The notes: a model not told the origin generated them from the letters alone. 20,219 nucleotides of DNA from Aphelidium insulamus (GCA_036784855.1 JAZDSV010000117.1:1-20219), one strand, 5' to 3'; shown: positions 1 to 8,227, counted from the stretch's first letter. A program made the numbers and translations.

Positions 1-52
1 CTACAGTGCACGTCACGGCCACGGCCTATAATATAGCGCAGTGTTCATTGAT

Positions 53-68
53 TTCAAATTAATTTGAA
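53..68. repeat. 16-bp perfect palindrome
   Basis: TTCAAATTAATTTGAA equals its own reverse complement. It lies about 150 bp beyond the stop codon of the small basic protein gene (217-636, minus), in AT-rich sequence with no gene. It could be a protein-binding site or chance in AT-rich DNA. The rest of 1-216 shows nothing else I can name. Confidence 0.4.
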
Positions 69-216
69 TTAAAAATCTTGTTGAAGAAATGAACCGTGGA
101 GCAAAACTAAAAAAAAAACTCGCGATGACATAGAGCAAAGAAAAACAGCGAGCTGTCAAACGTGTTAAATACGTTCAACTTTCCTGTTCATTTCAATACG
201 TTTAATTATTTAATTT

Positions 217-636
217 CTACTTTTTTTTGGGGCCCGAGACACGCACGACTCGACGAACAGGAGTGTAGCATGCACTCATGGCTTTGCTGCGCTTTGTACC
301 CTTGGGGCAACGCGCCTGCTTTGGTCCTTGCTTGACATCTTTACAGCCCTTGGCCTTGGCGTAATAGCGCTGTCCAGAAGGACATGGATGTGCTGGAGGT
401 TTGAGTACACGTGCCTTGCGGACCTTTAGAACGTATCGTCCAGTCGCCGGGTTGATGGTGTAAGCAGGGTCAGATGCTCGCTTGTTGACAATCTTGACCG
501 TATTGACACGAGGAGCGTACTTGGGCTTGGAAGGGACAGCGGGAGTGGAAGGCTTTACACAGACTCCCTTGGAGTTGCGAACAGTTCCGACTTTCTTGCA
601 TGGCTTTGCCAAGAGTTCTAAAATTGATTTCCGCAT
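217..636 (-). CDS. Small basic protein with three C-x12-C modules (2-cysteine adaptor-like, giant-virus type)
   Basis: This is a single-exon gene of 139 residues, starting at the ATG at 636 and ending in TAG. It is very rich in Lys and Arg. Three cysteine pairs have exactly the same spacing: C13-C26, C85-C98 and C110-C123, all C-x12-C, with Gly 3-4 residues after the first Cys. A fourth, cysteine-less copy seems to lie at residues 55-68, containing INPATGRYV, with Ser and Tyr where the Cys would be. The C-P-x-G...NPxTGR-C pattern with x12 spacing is that of the 2-cysteine adaptor domain (Pfam 2C_adapt), known mainly from iridoviruses, ascoviruses and other large DNA viruses, where it is thought to mediate protein contacts. 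The linker at 28-50 is rich in Pro, Lys and Val. There is no signal peptide or membrane segment. The best reading is a virus-derived gene in a host chromosome; a cellular basic protein with convergent repeats is possible. Confidence 0.7.
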   Translation of the reverse strand: MRKSILELLAKPCKKVGTVRNSKGVCVKPSTPAVPSKPKYAPRVNTVKIVNKRASDPAYTINPATGRYVLKVRKARVLKPPAHPCPSGQRYYAKAKGCKDVKQGPKQARCPKGTKRSKAMSACYTPVRRVVRVSGPKKK

Positions 637-639
637 TTT

Positions 640-1084
640 TTGTATACGGTTTTGGATAACTTAGGAGAATATTATAATATTAAAATAAAAAGTGTACCTT
701 CACCTCCCGTCGAGGTCCTCACTGTTTACACCGACCCTCGCAATGACTCATACATCATCAACAAAATGAAGGTCGTCTCAGAGTATGCAAAGGTCGCTGT
801 TTCATACATCTGGCAATGTTTCACCAATAGAACTAGGTGATGTTCCTGTCAATTAACGGGTACCCGTCTGGAGTGACTTGAGTAGGCAGACCTGGCGGTG
901 GTACACGGAATAACTGTTCGCATCAGAAAGATTATAGTATTGGATGAGAAAATATTATAATCTTGGAACTCTAGGATTTGAAGTTGTATAACTCGACTAG
1001 TTGGTCGACTGCGTGACATGCTAGTCAATGGCGCTAATATTCTATCCAATTGGTTTTGGTTAATGATTTGATATATTGACTTGA
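640..1084. other. Intergenic stretch with an unassigned coding-like frame
   Basis: Between two minus-strand genes. Positions 640-840 on the plus strand are open for 66 codons without an ATG at the 5' end (it begins TTG); the only internal ATG is at about 766. The second half has balanced, coding-like codons (for example SPPVEVLTVYTDPRNDSY), so it may be an exon fragment or remnant, but I see no convincing splice partner. AT-rich motifs ATATTATAAT occur at about 669 and 952; the first lies about 35 bp upstream of the start of the minus-strand gene at 636 and could be its TATA-like element. Weak evidence throughout. Confidence 0.25.
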
Positions 1085-3400
1085 TTACTTGCACAAGAAT
1101 CGGGCGAGGTGGATCAAGCGGGCGAGATTGCGGACATCGCGTTTGACCTTCTCGCCATCCTCCAAGGGCACATCCGGCACCAGCAACTCCTCATCGTCAA
1201 AGAATGCCTCCTCTTGAAAGAGCAAAGCGGCACTGCAAACATACGGCTTGTCAGTGTCCTTGATATTGGTCAACAGTAGACGCTGACCCAGCCGTGTATC
1301 GGCATCCATCCAACGAGACTTGAAGCGCACATCACCGTTGATGAGATACTTCATCCGTTTCTCGTCGCAAGTGTTTCTGGCATAGTACCATATGTACGGC
1401 ACTCCAGCAGTGAAACTAATCCACTCCTCCAACTTATCAGCGTCGTCAATCTTGTCCCAGAACAGCGTGTCAATAGGCTTGTCCCCCTCGTACTTGATGG
1501 CGAAAACTTGGCGAACATGTTGCCACCCGGTTGCGCACCTTCCAACGCCAGTGTACATTTCGGTGTCGAAAACTATGTACGACTCGGACAACAATACATC
1601 ACGAGTAATGCCATTGAACAGCAGCTTCAAAGTGCCTTTGTTGCGCTTTACGGCGACAGTCATGGATTCGGTTGGCAGTGTGCGTGCTGCAATGGCGGCA
1701 TACGATTTGGCGACTGACTTTTTCCATTTGTCGGAACCGTTGTACTAATATGTTAGCATTGGTGTGTGTGTGTGAGATTAATGTACACACCTCGGCATTA
1801 TATGCATCTTGGACCCTCTGACAATCAACGCACATCTTGCGGCCTTCATTGGCATCCAACGAGTTCTTGCAACTACTTCCGAAAGCACCGACACACTTTC
1901 CCTCAGCGCGAAGGTCGCCATTCTTCTTTGCTTTCTACGAAAACAGTGTCAGTCAAAGTGAATCAAAAGATTTCAATAATAACCCGCCGCCACCACCCGA
2001 TTGATGACAATATCGCAAATCAGGCGGGTGGGTGGTGGCGATGATGTGAGATAGTGAGATTTACCTTCTTAGTGCGCTCGTTGCGAACCTCGACGTGCTG
2101 CTGGCAGTACCAGTAAGTTCCAACTTGATCCAAACCAACTGTTTCCGAGCAATCAAAACACATGTCTCCGGACTTGGAAGCTTCCATTTTCTACAAAAAC
2201 AGTGTCAGTCAAAGTGAATCAAAAGATTTCAATAATAACCCGCCGCCACCACCCGATTGATGACAATACCGCAAATCAGGCGGGTGGGTGGTGGCGATGT
2301 TGTGAGTGTGTGAGATGTACCTTTGCATTATTCTTGGAATTTTCGTTTCGACCTGAAGAACACTTGGCGGTTGCTTGAACCGTTTTCTCGGCCTCGTTGA
2401 CGGACTTGACGTCGAACTTGTGCAGAAAACACATGTGTTTCCCGCCCTGGCAATTCCCGCATTGAATACGAACATCGTCACCGTCAGCCACCGGATAAAA
2501 GCGCTCCTTCTTCTTGTTCTCGCGATACACGGTATATCCTTGGCCGTAGTACTCCATCACCGTCAACTTCTCGTCACGCTTGACTGTGGGCATCGGAGCA
2601 GCATTGATATTCAGCGCCGGCGATGACGATGGCAGTAGAATATCGGTTGATCGTGCATAATCAGAGTATCCGTTGCGAAACTTTTTGATTGATTGTGGTG
2701 GCGACGGCGGACGTCCAAAGGTCAAACCGTAAGCGGTTCCGGCAACATCAACATCGGCAGTATCAATAATGCTACGCTTGCGCCTATTTCGCATTTCTTT
2801 TGAAGAAAGAAAGTGATATCCATCGTGTCCGCCATCTACACAGCGAGTGAGCGTCAAGTCGGTTGGACCAATAGCATACCGCCAAAGTTTGAACGAGCTG
2901 AATCAGTTGAAACAGTAGTTACCACGGATAATTGGGACAATTTACCTAAAACTATCAGTAAATATAATCAAACATACCTGCGGCACGCCATCCACATCTA
3001 CATCTTCCCCTTCTATACTAAACTCACGCCGGCACGTGTTCCGACCAGGTATACAGTTCACACGTGACCAACTACTACCGTCCACAGGTTCCCGTTCGAT
3101 TCCCATAAATGGGATTGTTCTCCTGTGGAGGTCAACGTAGTCTCCCGCACGCAGGACTGGGGCACACGCGATGGTCGAGGGACCCGGCGACAATGACACT
3201 AGGCAGTTTTCTGTCCAGCACCGACTTGCTGCTTCCGTCCGTGTCGCCCAGCGTGCACCCGTACCATCAGCAACAGCAAGTGAGTCCATATGCTCTTCAA
3301 GCTCGTCCATATGCGCTGACAGTTCCACGGTAGAAATGTAGTATTGATGGGAGTCGTCGTCCTGGTAGAATTCCGAATCGCGTGAATCTGGCCGAGACAT
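1085..3400 (-). CDS. 653-residue protein: cysteine clusters plus possible DnaQ/DEDD-like exonuclease region (5 exons)
   Basis: Exons (minus): 3400-2946, 2897-2321, 2190-2065, 1934-1791, 1744-1085. The introns (48, 130, 130, 46 nt) are all GT-AG and the frame stays open throughout. The start is the ATG at 3400. Residues 80-185 form an unrecognised, probably globular region. Three cysteine clusters follow: C298, C301, C308 and C331; C355-x2-C358-x14-C373-x2-H376; and C400-x7-C408-x12-C421-x2-C424. They look like zinc-binding modules and are separated by the two 130-nt introns. In the C-terminal part, residues 491-500 read YIVFDTEMYT (D494, E496), like the first motif of DEDD exonucleases. N558, D561 and D581 could be the second motif and its surroundings. 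I do not see a clear third motif (HxAxxD), so activity is uncertain. The function may be nucleic-acid processing, and this is inference only. The start codon lies 28 bp from that of the divergent gene at 3429. Confidence 0.7.
1745..1790 (-). other. Intron 4 of the 653-residue protein gene
   Basis: 46-nt GT-AG intron with a clear TGCTAAC branch site just before ATTAG. Its 5' part, GTACATTAATCTCACACACA, resembles the 5' end of the 130-nt introns (GTACATCTCACACACTCAC), so it may be related to them by deletion or be their source. Confidence 0.75.
1935..2064 (-). repeat. Introner-like intron, copy 1 (intron 3 of the 653-residue protein gene)
   Basis: This 130-nt GT-AG intron sits in phase 0 between two Lys codons. 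It matches the intron at 2191-2320 at 123 of 130 positions without gaps. Inside it, CGCCACCACCC (1988-1998) and GGGTGGTGGCG (2030-2040) form a perfect 11-bp inverted repeat with a 31-nt loop. A TTTGACTGAC branch-like motif precedes the 3' splice site. The flanking exons are not similar enough to suggest a recent exon duplication. This fits the known behaviour of introners (mobile elements that insert as ready-made introns), but two copies in one gene are all that this window can show. Confidence 0.8.
2191..2320 (-). repeat. Introner-like intron, copy 2 (intron 2 of the 653-residue protein gene)
   Basis: Second copy of the 130-nt element, donor GTACAT and acceptor TTTTTGTAG, also phase 0 and also after a Lys codon (AAG). 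Seven differences from copy 1, five of them in the 22 nt next to the 5' splice site. It carries the same 11-bp inverted repeat, which would fold the intron centre into a hairpin and bring the splice sites closer. Confidence 0.8.
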
Positions 3401-3428
3401 TTTTTCTTTTTGCAGAAGAGAAAGAAAG
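3401..3428. promoter_or_regulatory. 28-bp divergent spacer between two start codons
   Basis: The ATG of the minus gene (3400) and of the plus gene (3429) are separated by 28 bp, half polypyrimidine and half polypurine, so both genes have a purine-rich leader directly before the ATG. Any core promoter must overlap the neighbour's coding sequence. The plus strand also contains TTTTTCTTTTTGCAG, a good 3' splice site, so the plus gene could have an upstream leader exon instead. Confidence 0.5.
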
Positions 3429-3821
3429 ATGCCCGACGCGCCAGAAAACGTGACGGCCGACGACGAGTCAAAAGAAACGCGCGAACGCCTCTTCAACAAC
3501 TGCACATTTAATGGCGACTTTACGTTCAGCGGGAATATTTATATTGACTCATACGGCTACCGCAACATTGGCGACATTCTCCGCCTTCAGGACCAGCGTC
3601 TACGCCATGTCACCGAACAGCACTCTGGGTTAAATGTGACAAGTGTGGCCCAAACCAGCACGACATCGGCTCTGCCTCCCGTGTCTTCGTCCTCCTCAAA
3701 GCCTGCATGTGTAGAAGAAGTTGCTGAAGTCCACATGCCCACGCAAGCACCATCAATGCCAATGCTCACCCCCACCGAGACACCAGCCCCCAAGAAAGCC
3801 GGCAAAGGTCCGAAAAAGTAA
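3429..3821 (+). CDS. Hypothetical protein, 130 residues, acidic N-terminus and basic tail
   Basis: Single-exon frame from the ATG at 3429 (purine-rich leader GAAAGAAAG) to TAA. I do not recognise the family. Residues 1-20 are acidic and polar. Residues 21-56 alternate hydrophobic and polar residues in a way that suggests beta strands (around FNGDFTFSGNIYI). Residues 70-120 are low-complexity Ser/Thr/Pro, and the end is a basic PKK...GKGPKK tail. There is no signal peptide or membrane segment. An AATAAA lies 47 bp after the stop, which supports a real transcript. It starts back to back with the 653-residue gene, so the two may be co-expressed. The basic Pro-Lys tail is reminiscent of the 2-cysteine protein nearby; a shared viral origin is possible but unproven. 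Confidence 0.6.
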   Translation: MPDAPENVTADDESKETRERLFNNCTFNGDFTFSGNIYIDSYGYRNIGDILRLQDQRLRHVTEQHSGLNVTSVAQTSTTSALPPVSSSSSKPACVEEVAEVHMPTQAPSMPMLTPTETPAPKKAGKGPKK

Positions 3822-4228
3822 ATTTCGGAACATCAGCGCGTGTCAGAGGAACATCAATAACGACAAGAATAAAGCCATTACACTCTTCGTACCTCGTACC
3901 CCACACCGCCTGCACGTCTCCGATTGCTCGTGTGTTACCTGTAAATACTGCGTGGAATCCTGAGTGTCACTAGAAGAGATGAGAGAGAAATCCCGACAGC
4001 ATTTTAGCCTAAGAGAGTAACTGATACACTAAAGGCGGCAGTAATAGTAGCGACTATAAAACCAGGGGGGTGTATATGGGGGGGGTTTATGTATTTGAAT
4101 GTAAATAATACATTGCACGGCACTTTACCTCTACACAATGTATTTTATATAGTCATAGAACTATTAGAAACACTGGAGTATGTGTGTAAGAGTGTATTGA
4201 TGCCCGTGCCACCGGGGATATGACTCAG
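3822..4228. other. Intergenic: tails of two converging genes, G-runs
   Basis: 3' sides of the plus gene at 3429 and the minus gene at 4229. AATAAA at 3868-3873 (plus) is a probable poly(A) signal for the upstream gene. A TATAAA at 4055-4060 is followed by runs of six G (4065-4070) and eight G (4078-4085). No gene seen. Confidence 0.5.
3868..3873 (+). terminator. Poly(A) signal AATAAA
   Basis: Canonical hexamer 47 bp after the TAA of the 130-residue protein gene, at a usual distance for cleavage and polyadenylation. Confidence 0.5.
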
Positions 4229-5910
4229 TTATTGCCACAACCATCGGCGAAGTCCATCACGGAAACCCACCTCTTGCACCAGGTGGGCCAGGCTGCGTGT
4301 CAGTGCCTGCAAAACGTCAAAGTTGACATTCTCCACGGTGTCACAGGGCTGGTGGTAGCATGGATCGTACGGCGCATTGGCCAGCCCGCCAAACCTGGTA
4401 CGCTGTGCCTCGGTTTTGAGCGAGCCGGCGCCGGTGGCCAGACCGCCCGCGGGAACGCCCACCTCCAGGAACGAGTAGTAGTCGGAGCCGCCCGTCATGG
4501 GGTCCATCTCGTACTTGCCGGCAAACTTGTCCCCGGCGGGCAGGCCGTCAAAGTAGGACGTGTACAGGTCGGTGATGTGCTGCGACGGGTGACGAATGGG
4601 CTCCGGTGCCGACATGCCGTCGTGGATGAAGGGCACGTAGTTGGGGGCACCGAGCATGTCGTGGTTGGAGTAGAACACGATGCGCTGCAGCTCCTCTGGC
4701 TGCTTGACCAGTTCGCGGCAGTAGTGACGCGATCCCATCAGCCCGATCTCCTCGGCGCCGAACCAGGCAAACCGCAACCGGTTCTTCAACTGCTTGTGCA
4801 TCCCGGCGCGGTACATCTGCAGCACGGTCTCCAGCACGGCCACTGTCCCCGTTCCGTCATCGACCATTCTACCATGTGGTTAATTATTGTAATTATGTAC
4901 GAGTAAAGTATACAACAGTTGCACACTATGTACACAAGTATACAGCTCAGACATACCCCGGGCCGGCGGGAACACTGTCCAGGTGCGCGCCAATCATCAC
5001 CACGTCCGCAGCGTTGCCCTCGCGCGTCTCGCAGATCACATTGAACGTGGGCGCAATGGCCAGCGTGGAGTGCGTGGTCAGTTGGATGCGCGGTGGCGTG
5101 GCAGACTGTTGCTGCTCCATCTGCAAGTACTGGCCAAGCCAGTAGGAGATGGACAGCACTGGCACGGACATCAGCGCGTCGCCCTCCTTCCAGCCGGTTG
5201 GGCGGACGCGCGAGTTGGACAGTTTGCGCTGCTCAATGCTGTTGTAGAAGAGGACAGCCTTGTAGCCGAGGTGTTCGGCGCGCTGTGCCGCATCCCAATA
5301 GCTGCATGCAGACAGCGCGTCTCCGAGGCTAATCAGTGCCACCACGTCGCCGTCGCCGGCAGCCAGGAGGCGCTCCGGGTAGTCCGCATCGGAGCAGCCG
5401 CCATTGGGCACGGACTGCACGAGTGCAGAGGCAATGTGCGTGGCCACGCCGCCCTCGCGCATAACGTGAAAGTCATAGTCCACCTGCAATATCACCGACG
5501 CAGTGCCATTGGCGCCACTGTCACTCAGCAGCGACATCTCGGCATCACCGCGATCATCCCACACGGGCACGCGGAACGGCTGCACAGACAGGTCGCAGTC
5601 GGTGTGGGTGGCCAGCTGTTCCATGATGTAGGCGGCGCTGGCATTGTACGCGTTGACAATGGAGCGCGAGTGATGCGGGTTGGCCATGGCAATCTCCTGC
5701 AGTCTCTCCAAGTGCACCTTCATGTTGCGGGCGTGGATGCGGTGAACAAGCGGTCCCCCGCCCATGTCGTACGCAACGCCCATGCGCGCACATGCAGCTA
5801 TGCACGACATTGTCAGCTAGCACATAAATGTCAATACAAAGCGTACCCAGCGCGTGCAGCATCAACAGGACACCAACTGCAAGTGCCGCGGCGGCCAACA
5901 TGCTGGTCAT
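4229..5910 (-). CDS. M28-family zinc aminopeptidase with PA domain, secreted or membrane-anchored (3 exons)
   Basis: Exons (minus): 5910-5847, 5797-4957, 4868-4229; introns of 49 and 88 nt, both GT-AG. The spliced product has 514 residues. Residues 1-22 form a hydrophobic signal peptide or anchor. Residues about 150-215, including GDVVALISLGDA, look like a protease-associated (PA) domain inserted before the catalytic core. The core keeps every metal-site residue of the M28 family: H293 (GAHLDS), bridging D305 (VDDG), general base E341 and ligand E342 (GAEE), D372 (NHDML) and H474 (CYHQPCD). The second intron splits exactly between GPG and MVDDG, which confirms the splice. Known role of the family: release of N-terminal amino acids from peptides using two zinc ions, usually outside the cell or in the vacuole. 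Length fits aminopeptidase Y-like enzymes. It is probably intact. Confidence 0.92.
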
Positions 5911-6291
5911 ATTGCGGTTCGGGGCGTGTTTGGCGCCTGTTCACCCGTCAACTAAATACAGCACGTATACTGTACCACGGACGCTTACATGGCACTGAGC
6001 GGCGCGTGTTGGTGGACTTTTCCATGCTTTGCAATCTTTGCTTCCCCGTGATTGTTAGCGCCTGGATTATGTCAGCCTTGCCGTGATCAGCCAATCAGCA
6101 TCGTGGTGAATTGTGATGGAAGATCTTTTCGAGTGCTGTGCTGTGGACAGTGAGATGTGTGTGTTTGTGTTTGTATTGACAAAACTGCTGTCAGTAAACA
6201 GTTCGTAACACGGCAATCTAATCTTAATCAATATGTTTTGATTGATTAATTTATTACAGATGGTGATCATTATGCAAATGTCCGTAGCAGT
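5911..6291. other. Intergenic: M28 promoter side and 3' end of the secreted-protein gene
   Basis: No gene. On the minus strand it holds the 3' untranslated part of the gene at 6292 (AATAAA at 6250-6255) and, nearer 5911, the upstream region of the M28 gene, with TATA-like CAGTATACGTGCTGTATTTAG about 40-60 bp before the ATG. Confidence 0.4.
6250..6255 (-). terminator. Poly(A) signal AATAAA (minus strand)
   Basis: Hexamer in the context TGTAATAAATTAATC, about 37 bp after the stop codon at 6292. Confidence 0.5.
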
Positions 6292-6918
6292 TCACGCATT
6301 GGCCAGCGGTCCAGTGTACTTTGGGATCAAGCTCAACTGCAAGGCAAACTGTGCCGTGGTTGCTGACGCTGCGCAGGAATTCATTCCAGACCAGTTGCTC
6401 GTGTCAATTCCATACATGCCGCCCAACAGCGATGTGGCCGTGCTGGGGCACACGGTGAAATCTGCGGTGAATCCGCGCCACGCGCTCACACCGCCGCTCC
6501 GGTCCACGTACAGGCTGCTGCCGTCGGTGCAGGTGGTGTGCGCAATGAATCCCTGCGCCTGAGTCGCGGCCGAAACAGTCAACAAGATGGTTGCGGTGGT
6601 GATGTACGGCACCAAGACCTGTTGCACGTACTTGTATCGATTGCCGGCGAATGATCCGCTGGCGTCCGATACCTGCTGGTCGATGTTGCTAAAGTATGTG
6701 CCGTACACAACTTGGTCCTGCGTGAGCTGCACGCTGTACGCGTCTGCCGCCGTCATGGTCAGCTTGCAGAATTTGCCCGCCACTGTAATCTTGTTGTTGA
6801 TGGGCGCGGTGAGCAGTGGCGGTTCGGGTGTGACTTGCGCGAGTACGTTGCTTGCCGCGAGTGCCAGTGACAGAAATATTGCTGCAGTGAGCATTTTGAT
6901 TGACAGAATGAAAAACAA
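6292..6918 (-). CDS. Secreted orphan protein with four cysteines
   Basis: Single-exon gene of 208 residues from the ATG at 6918, or 200 from the ATG at 6894, which would give a cleaner signal peptide (MLTAAIFLSLALAASNVLA). The mature part has four cysteines, C51, C130, C157 and C182 in the 208-residue numbering, enough for two disulfides. It is rich in Ala, Thr, Ser and Val, with alternating hydrophobic residues that suggest beta strands. There is no C-terminal membrane segment, so it is probably released rather than anchored. I do not recognise the family. It lies between the M28 peptidase and the GGPP synthase, on the same strand but with its own poly(A)-like signal. A secreted effector or cell-surface protein is possible; the sequence does not decide. 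Confidence 0.7.
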   Translation of the reverse strand: MFFILSIKMLTAAIFLSLALAASNVLAQVTPEPPLLTAPINNKITVAGKFCKLTMTAADAYSVQLTQDQVVYGTYFSNIDQQVSDASGSFAGNRYKYVQQVLVPYITTATILLTVSAATQAQGFIAHTTCTDGSSLYVDRSGGVSAWRGFTADFTVCPSTATSLLGGMYGIDTSNWSGMNSCAASATTAQFALQLSLIPKYTGPLANA

Positions 6919-6958
6919 GCACAGAACGATTTAGAAATGGCAGCGTATTTAACGGGAA

Positions 6959-7027
6959 GCGATCGCGCGGCAGATGAAACATCAATCAGCGAGTTATGAC
7001 TGGTGCGATCGAAATCGGCACGATCGC
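6959..7027. promoter_or_regulatory. Cluster of GCGATCG sites upstream of the secreted orphan
   Basis: GCGATCGC at 6959-6966, then GCGATCG at 7005-7011 and CGATCGC at 7021-7027, the last two forming a 7-bp inverted repeat. The cluster sits 40-110 bp upstream of the start of the minus-strand secreted-protein gene. Three copies in 70 bp suggests a regulator-binding region; the regulator is unknown. Confidence 0.3.
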
Positions 7028-7089
7028 TTGCAATCCATTGGTGCGCTTATATCGCAGATATCAAGCAAATTTACATGGCATCTATTGTA

Positions 7090-8227
7090 TTATGTGCGAT
7101 ACTCGGCGCCTAAGTAGTCGACGATGGCGGCCAGCTTCGTATTGCCGCCCGATTCCGCAATCATGGCGCGCACTTGACTGTCAATGTCGCGGAGGAATGC
7201 GCGCGTGTAATCAAATGATCCTGTGTGATGCATCAAGTCCACCGCATATGCCTTGACCTCATTGTCGGACGGGCGAGAGCGAAGAATATCTGCGCAGAGT
7301 TCAGTAATGTTGCGATATGTAATATGCACCGAGGTCGTACTCAGCAACTGGCGATTTGACGGATCCGTCGACCGCAGCGAGTGGATAATTGGAAAGGAGA
7401 ACTTTCCCTCCGTCAAGTCTTCGCAAAAACTCTTGTTCCTCATATACTATATATGTCATATCAGTAGATTGAAATCATGTTATTTATGCTTGCCTCCTTG
7501 GACACCAGATTGACATAATCATCACGCACTTGATACAGTATTCCAACCTTGTTTACCAGCTCCACAAGGCCTCTACCAAAACAATATTTATAAACGTGCA
7601 GACACACAATAGTAAACACTTACTCTTTAGGCTGCCGGCTACAGGATAGCATCAGCTTCACGGCTAGCCGCAACAATCCGCCGGTTTCTGCGCGGTTAGC
7701 GTGACAGCGCGCAGGTCCTAGTGCTGCTCACTATTCGTAATCATATCCAAGTACTGCGCCTCGGTGGGAATTGTGAGCGAGTCGCGCCAAAAAATATCCA
7801 TTCCCTGGCCGTAATGCAGGCAAATGAGCTCCTCTGCAACGGAGGATGAGTCTTCATGTGTTCACATCATGCACACACACTCACCGGTGAAGATGTCCAC
7901 TGCAAGCGCGCACTGCAGCCTCTGCAGCTCCCGTAACGCCAAAAAATAGACCAAATTGGCGCAGTTGATAGATGACGGCACGCCGTATATCTTGTGTGCC
8001 ACGGGCCGGCCGCGTCGTAGTAGCGAGCCGTCTTCCACGTCGTCCACGAGCAAGCTGGCATTGTGCAGCATTTCCACCACGCTCTTGATCACCGCTAGTT
8101 GCTCCACCGGGACTCGAAGCCATTCGTCAAACGCCTCCAGGAGCTGACTGCGGATTTCTTTGCCCGGCTGTTGCTGCAGGTAGCGGAACGGTTCAAGAAC
8201 CACGGCGTACTTGTCGGCGCTGGTCAT
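7090..8227 (-). CDS. Geranylgeranyl diphosphate synthase, fungal type (6 exons)
   Basis: Exons (minus): 8227-7885, 7833-7732, 7687-7624, 7572-7494, 7446-7341, 7289-7090. Introns are 51, 44, 51, 47 and 51 nt; the fourth is GC-AG. The spliced product has 297 residues, the usual length of the family. It joins isopentenyl diphosphate units to farnesyl diphosphate to make C20 geranylgeranyl diphosphate, used for protein prenylation and terpenes. The first Asp-rich motif is D62-D63-V-E-D66 and the second is D187-D188-[19 protein letters not shown] (200-215) and the GSFDYTR segment (255-261) are hallmarks of eukaryotic GGPP synthases. Each splice restores an expected family segment, such as NKTGG, SKEYMRNKS and [11 protein letters not shown]. 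The ATG at 8227 was chosen because the frame upstream has no other ATG. No lesion is seen. It is most likely the housekeeping enzyme, since no terpene cyclase is visible nearby. Confidence 0.95.
7290..7340 (-). other. Intron 5 of GGPP synthase: in-frame and stop-free
   Basis: 51-nt GT-AG intron (donor GTACGA, acceptor TGCGCAG). It is a multiple of three and has no stop, so its retention would add 17 residues to the protein. Family alignment argues for removal: splicing gives [11 protein letters not shown], the usual fungal segment. Confidence 0.85.
7447..7493 (-). other. GC-AG intron of GGPP synthase
   Basis: 47-nt intron starting GCAAGC after AAGGAG and ending ATATAG, with CTACTGAT as probable branch region. 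No GT at this position gives a continuous frame, while GC-AG splicing joins SKE to [11 protein letters not shown], matching the conserved family segment. Confidence 0.8.

Noticed and set aside
849-1094. Minus-strand 81-codon frame next to the end of the 653-residue gene
   Set aside because: No ATG at its 5' end, overlaps the stop of the real gene, and AT-rich composition without protein-like character.
2942-3505. Separate small gene on the minus strand ending in a stop near 2942
   Set aside because: A GTAAAT donor at 2945 and a TTCAG acceptor at 2898 join it in phase to the next frame, giving one continuous 653-residue protein.
4220-6086. Long plus-strand frames opposite the M28 peptidase gene (4220-4906 and 4983-6086)
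   Set aside because: They are antisense shadows of a GC-rich gene whose metal-site motifs and splice junctions on the minus strand are unambiguous; the plus frames show no family motif.
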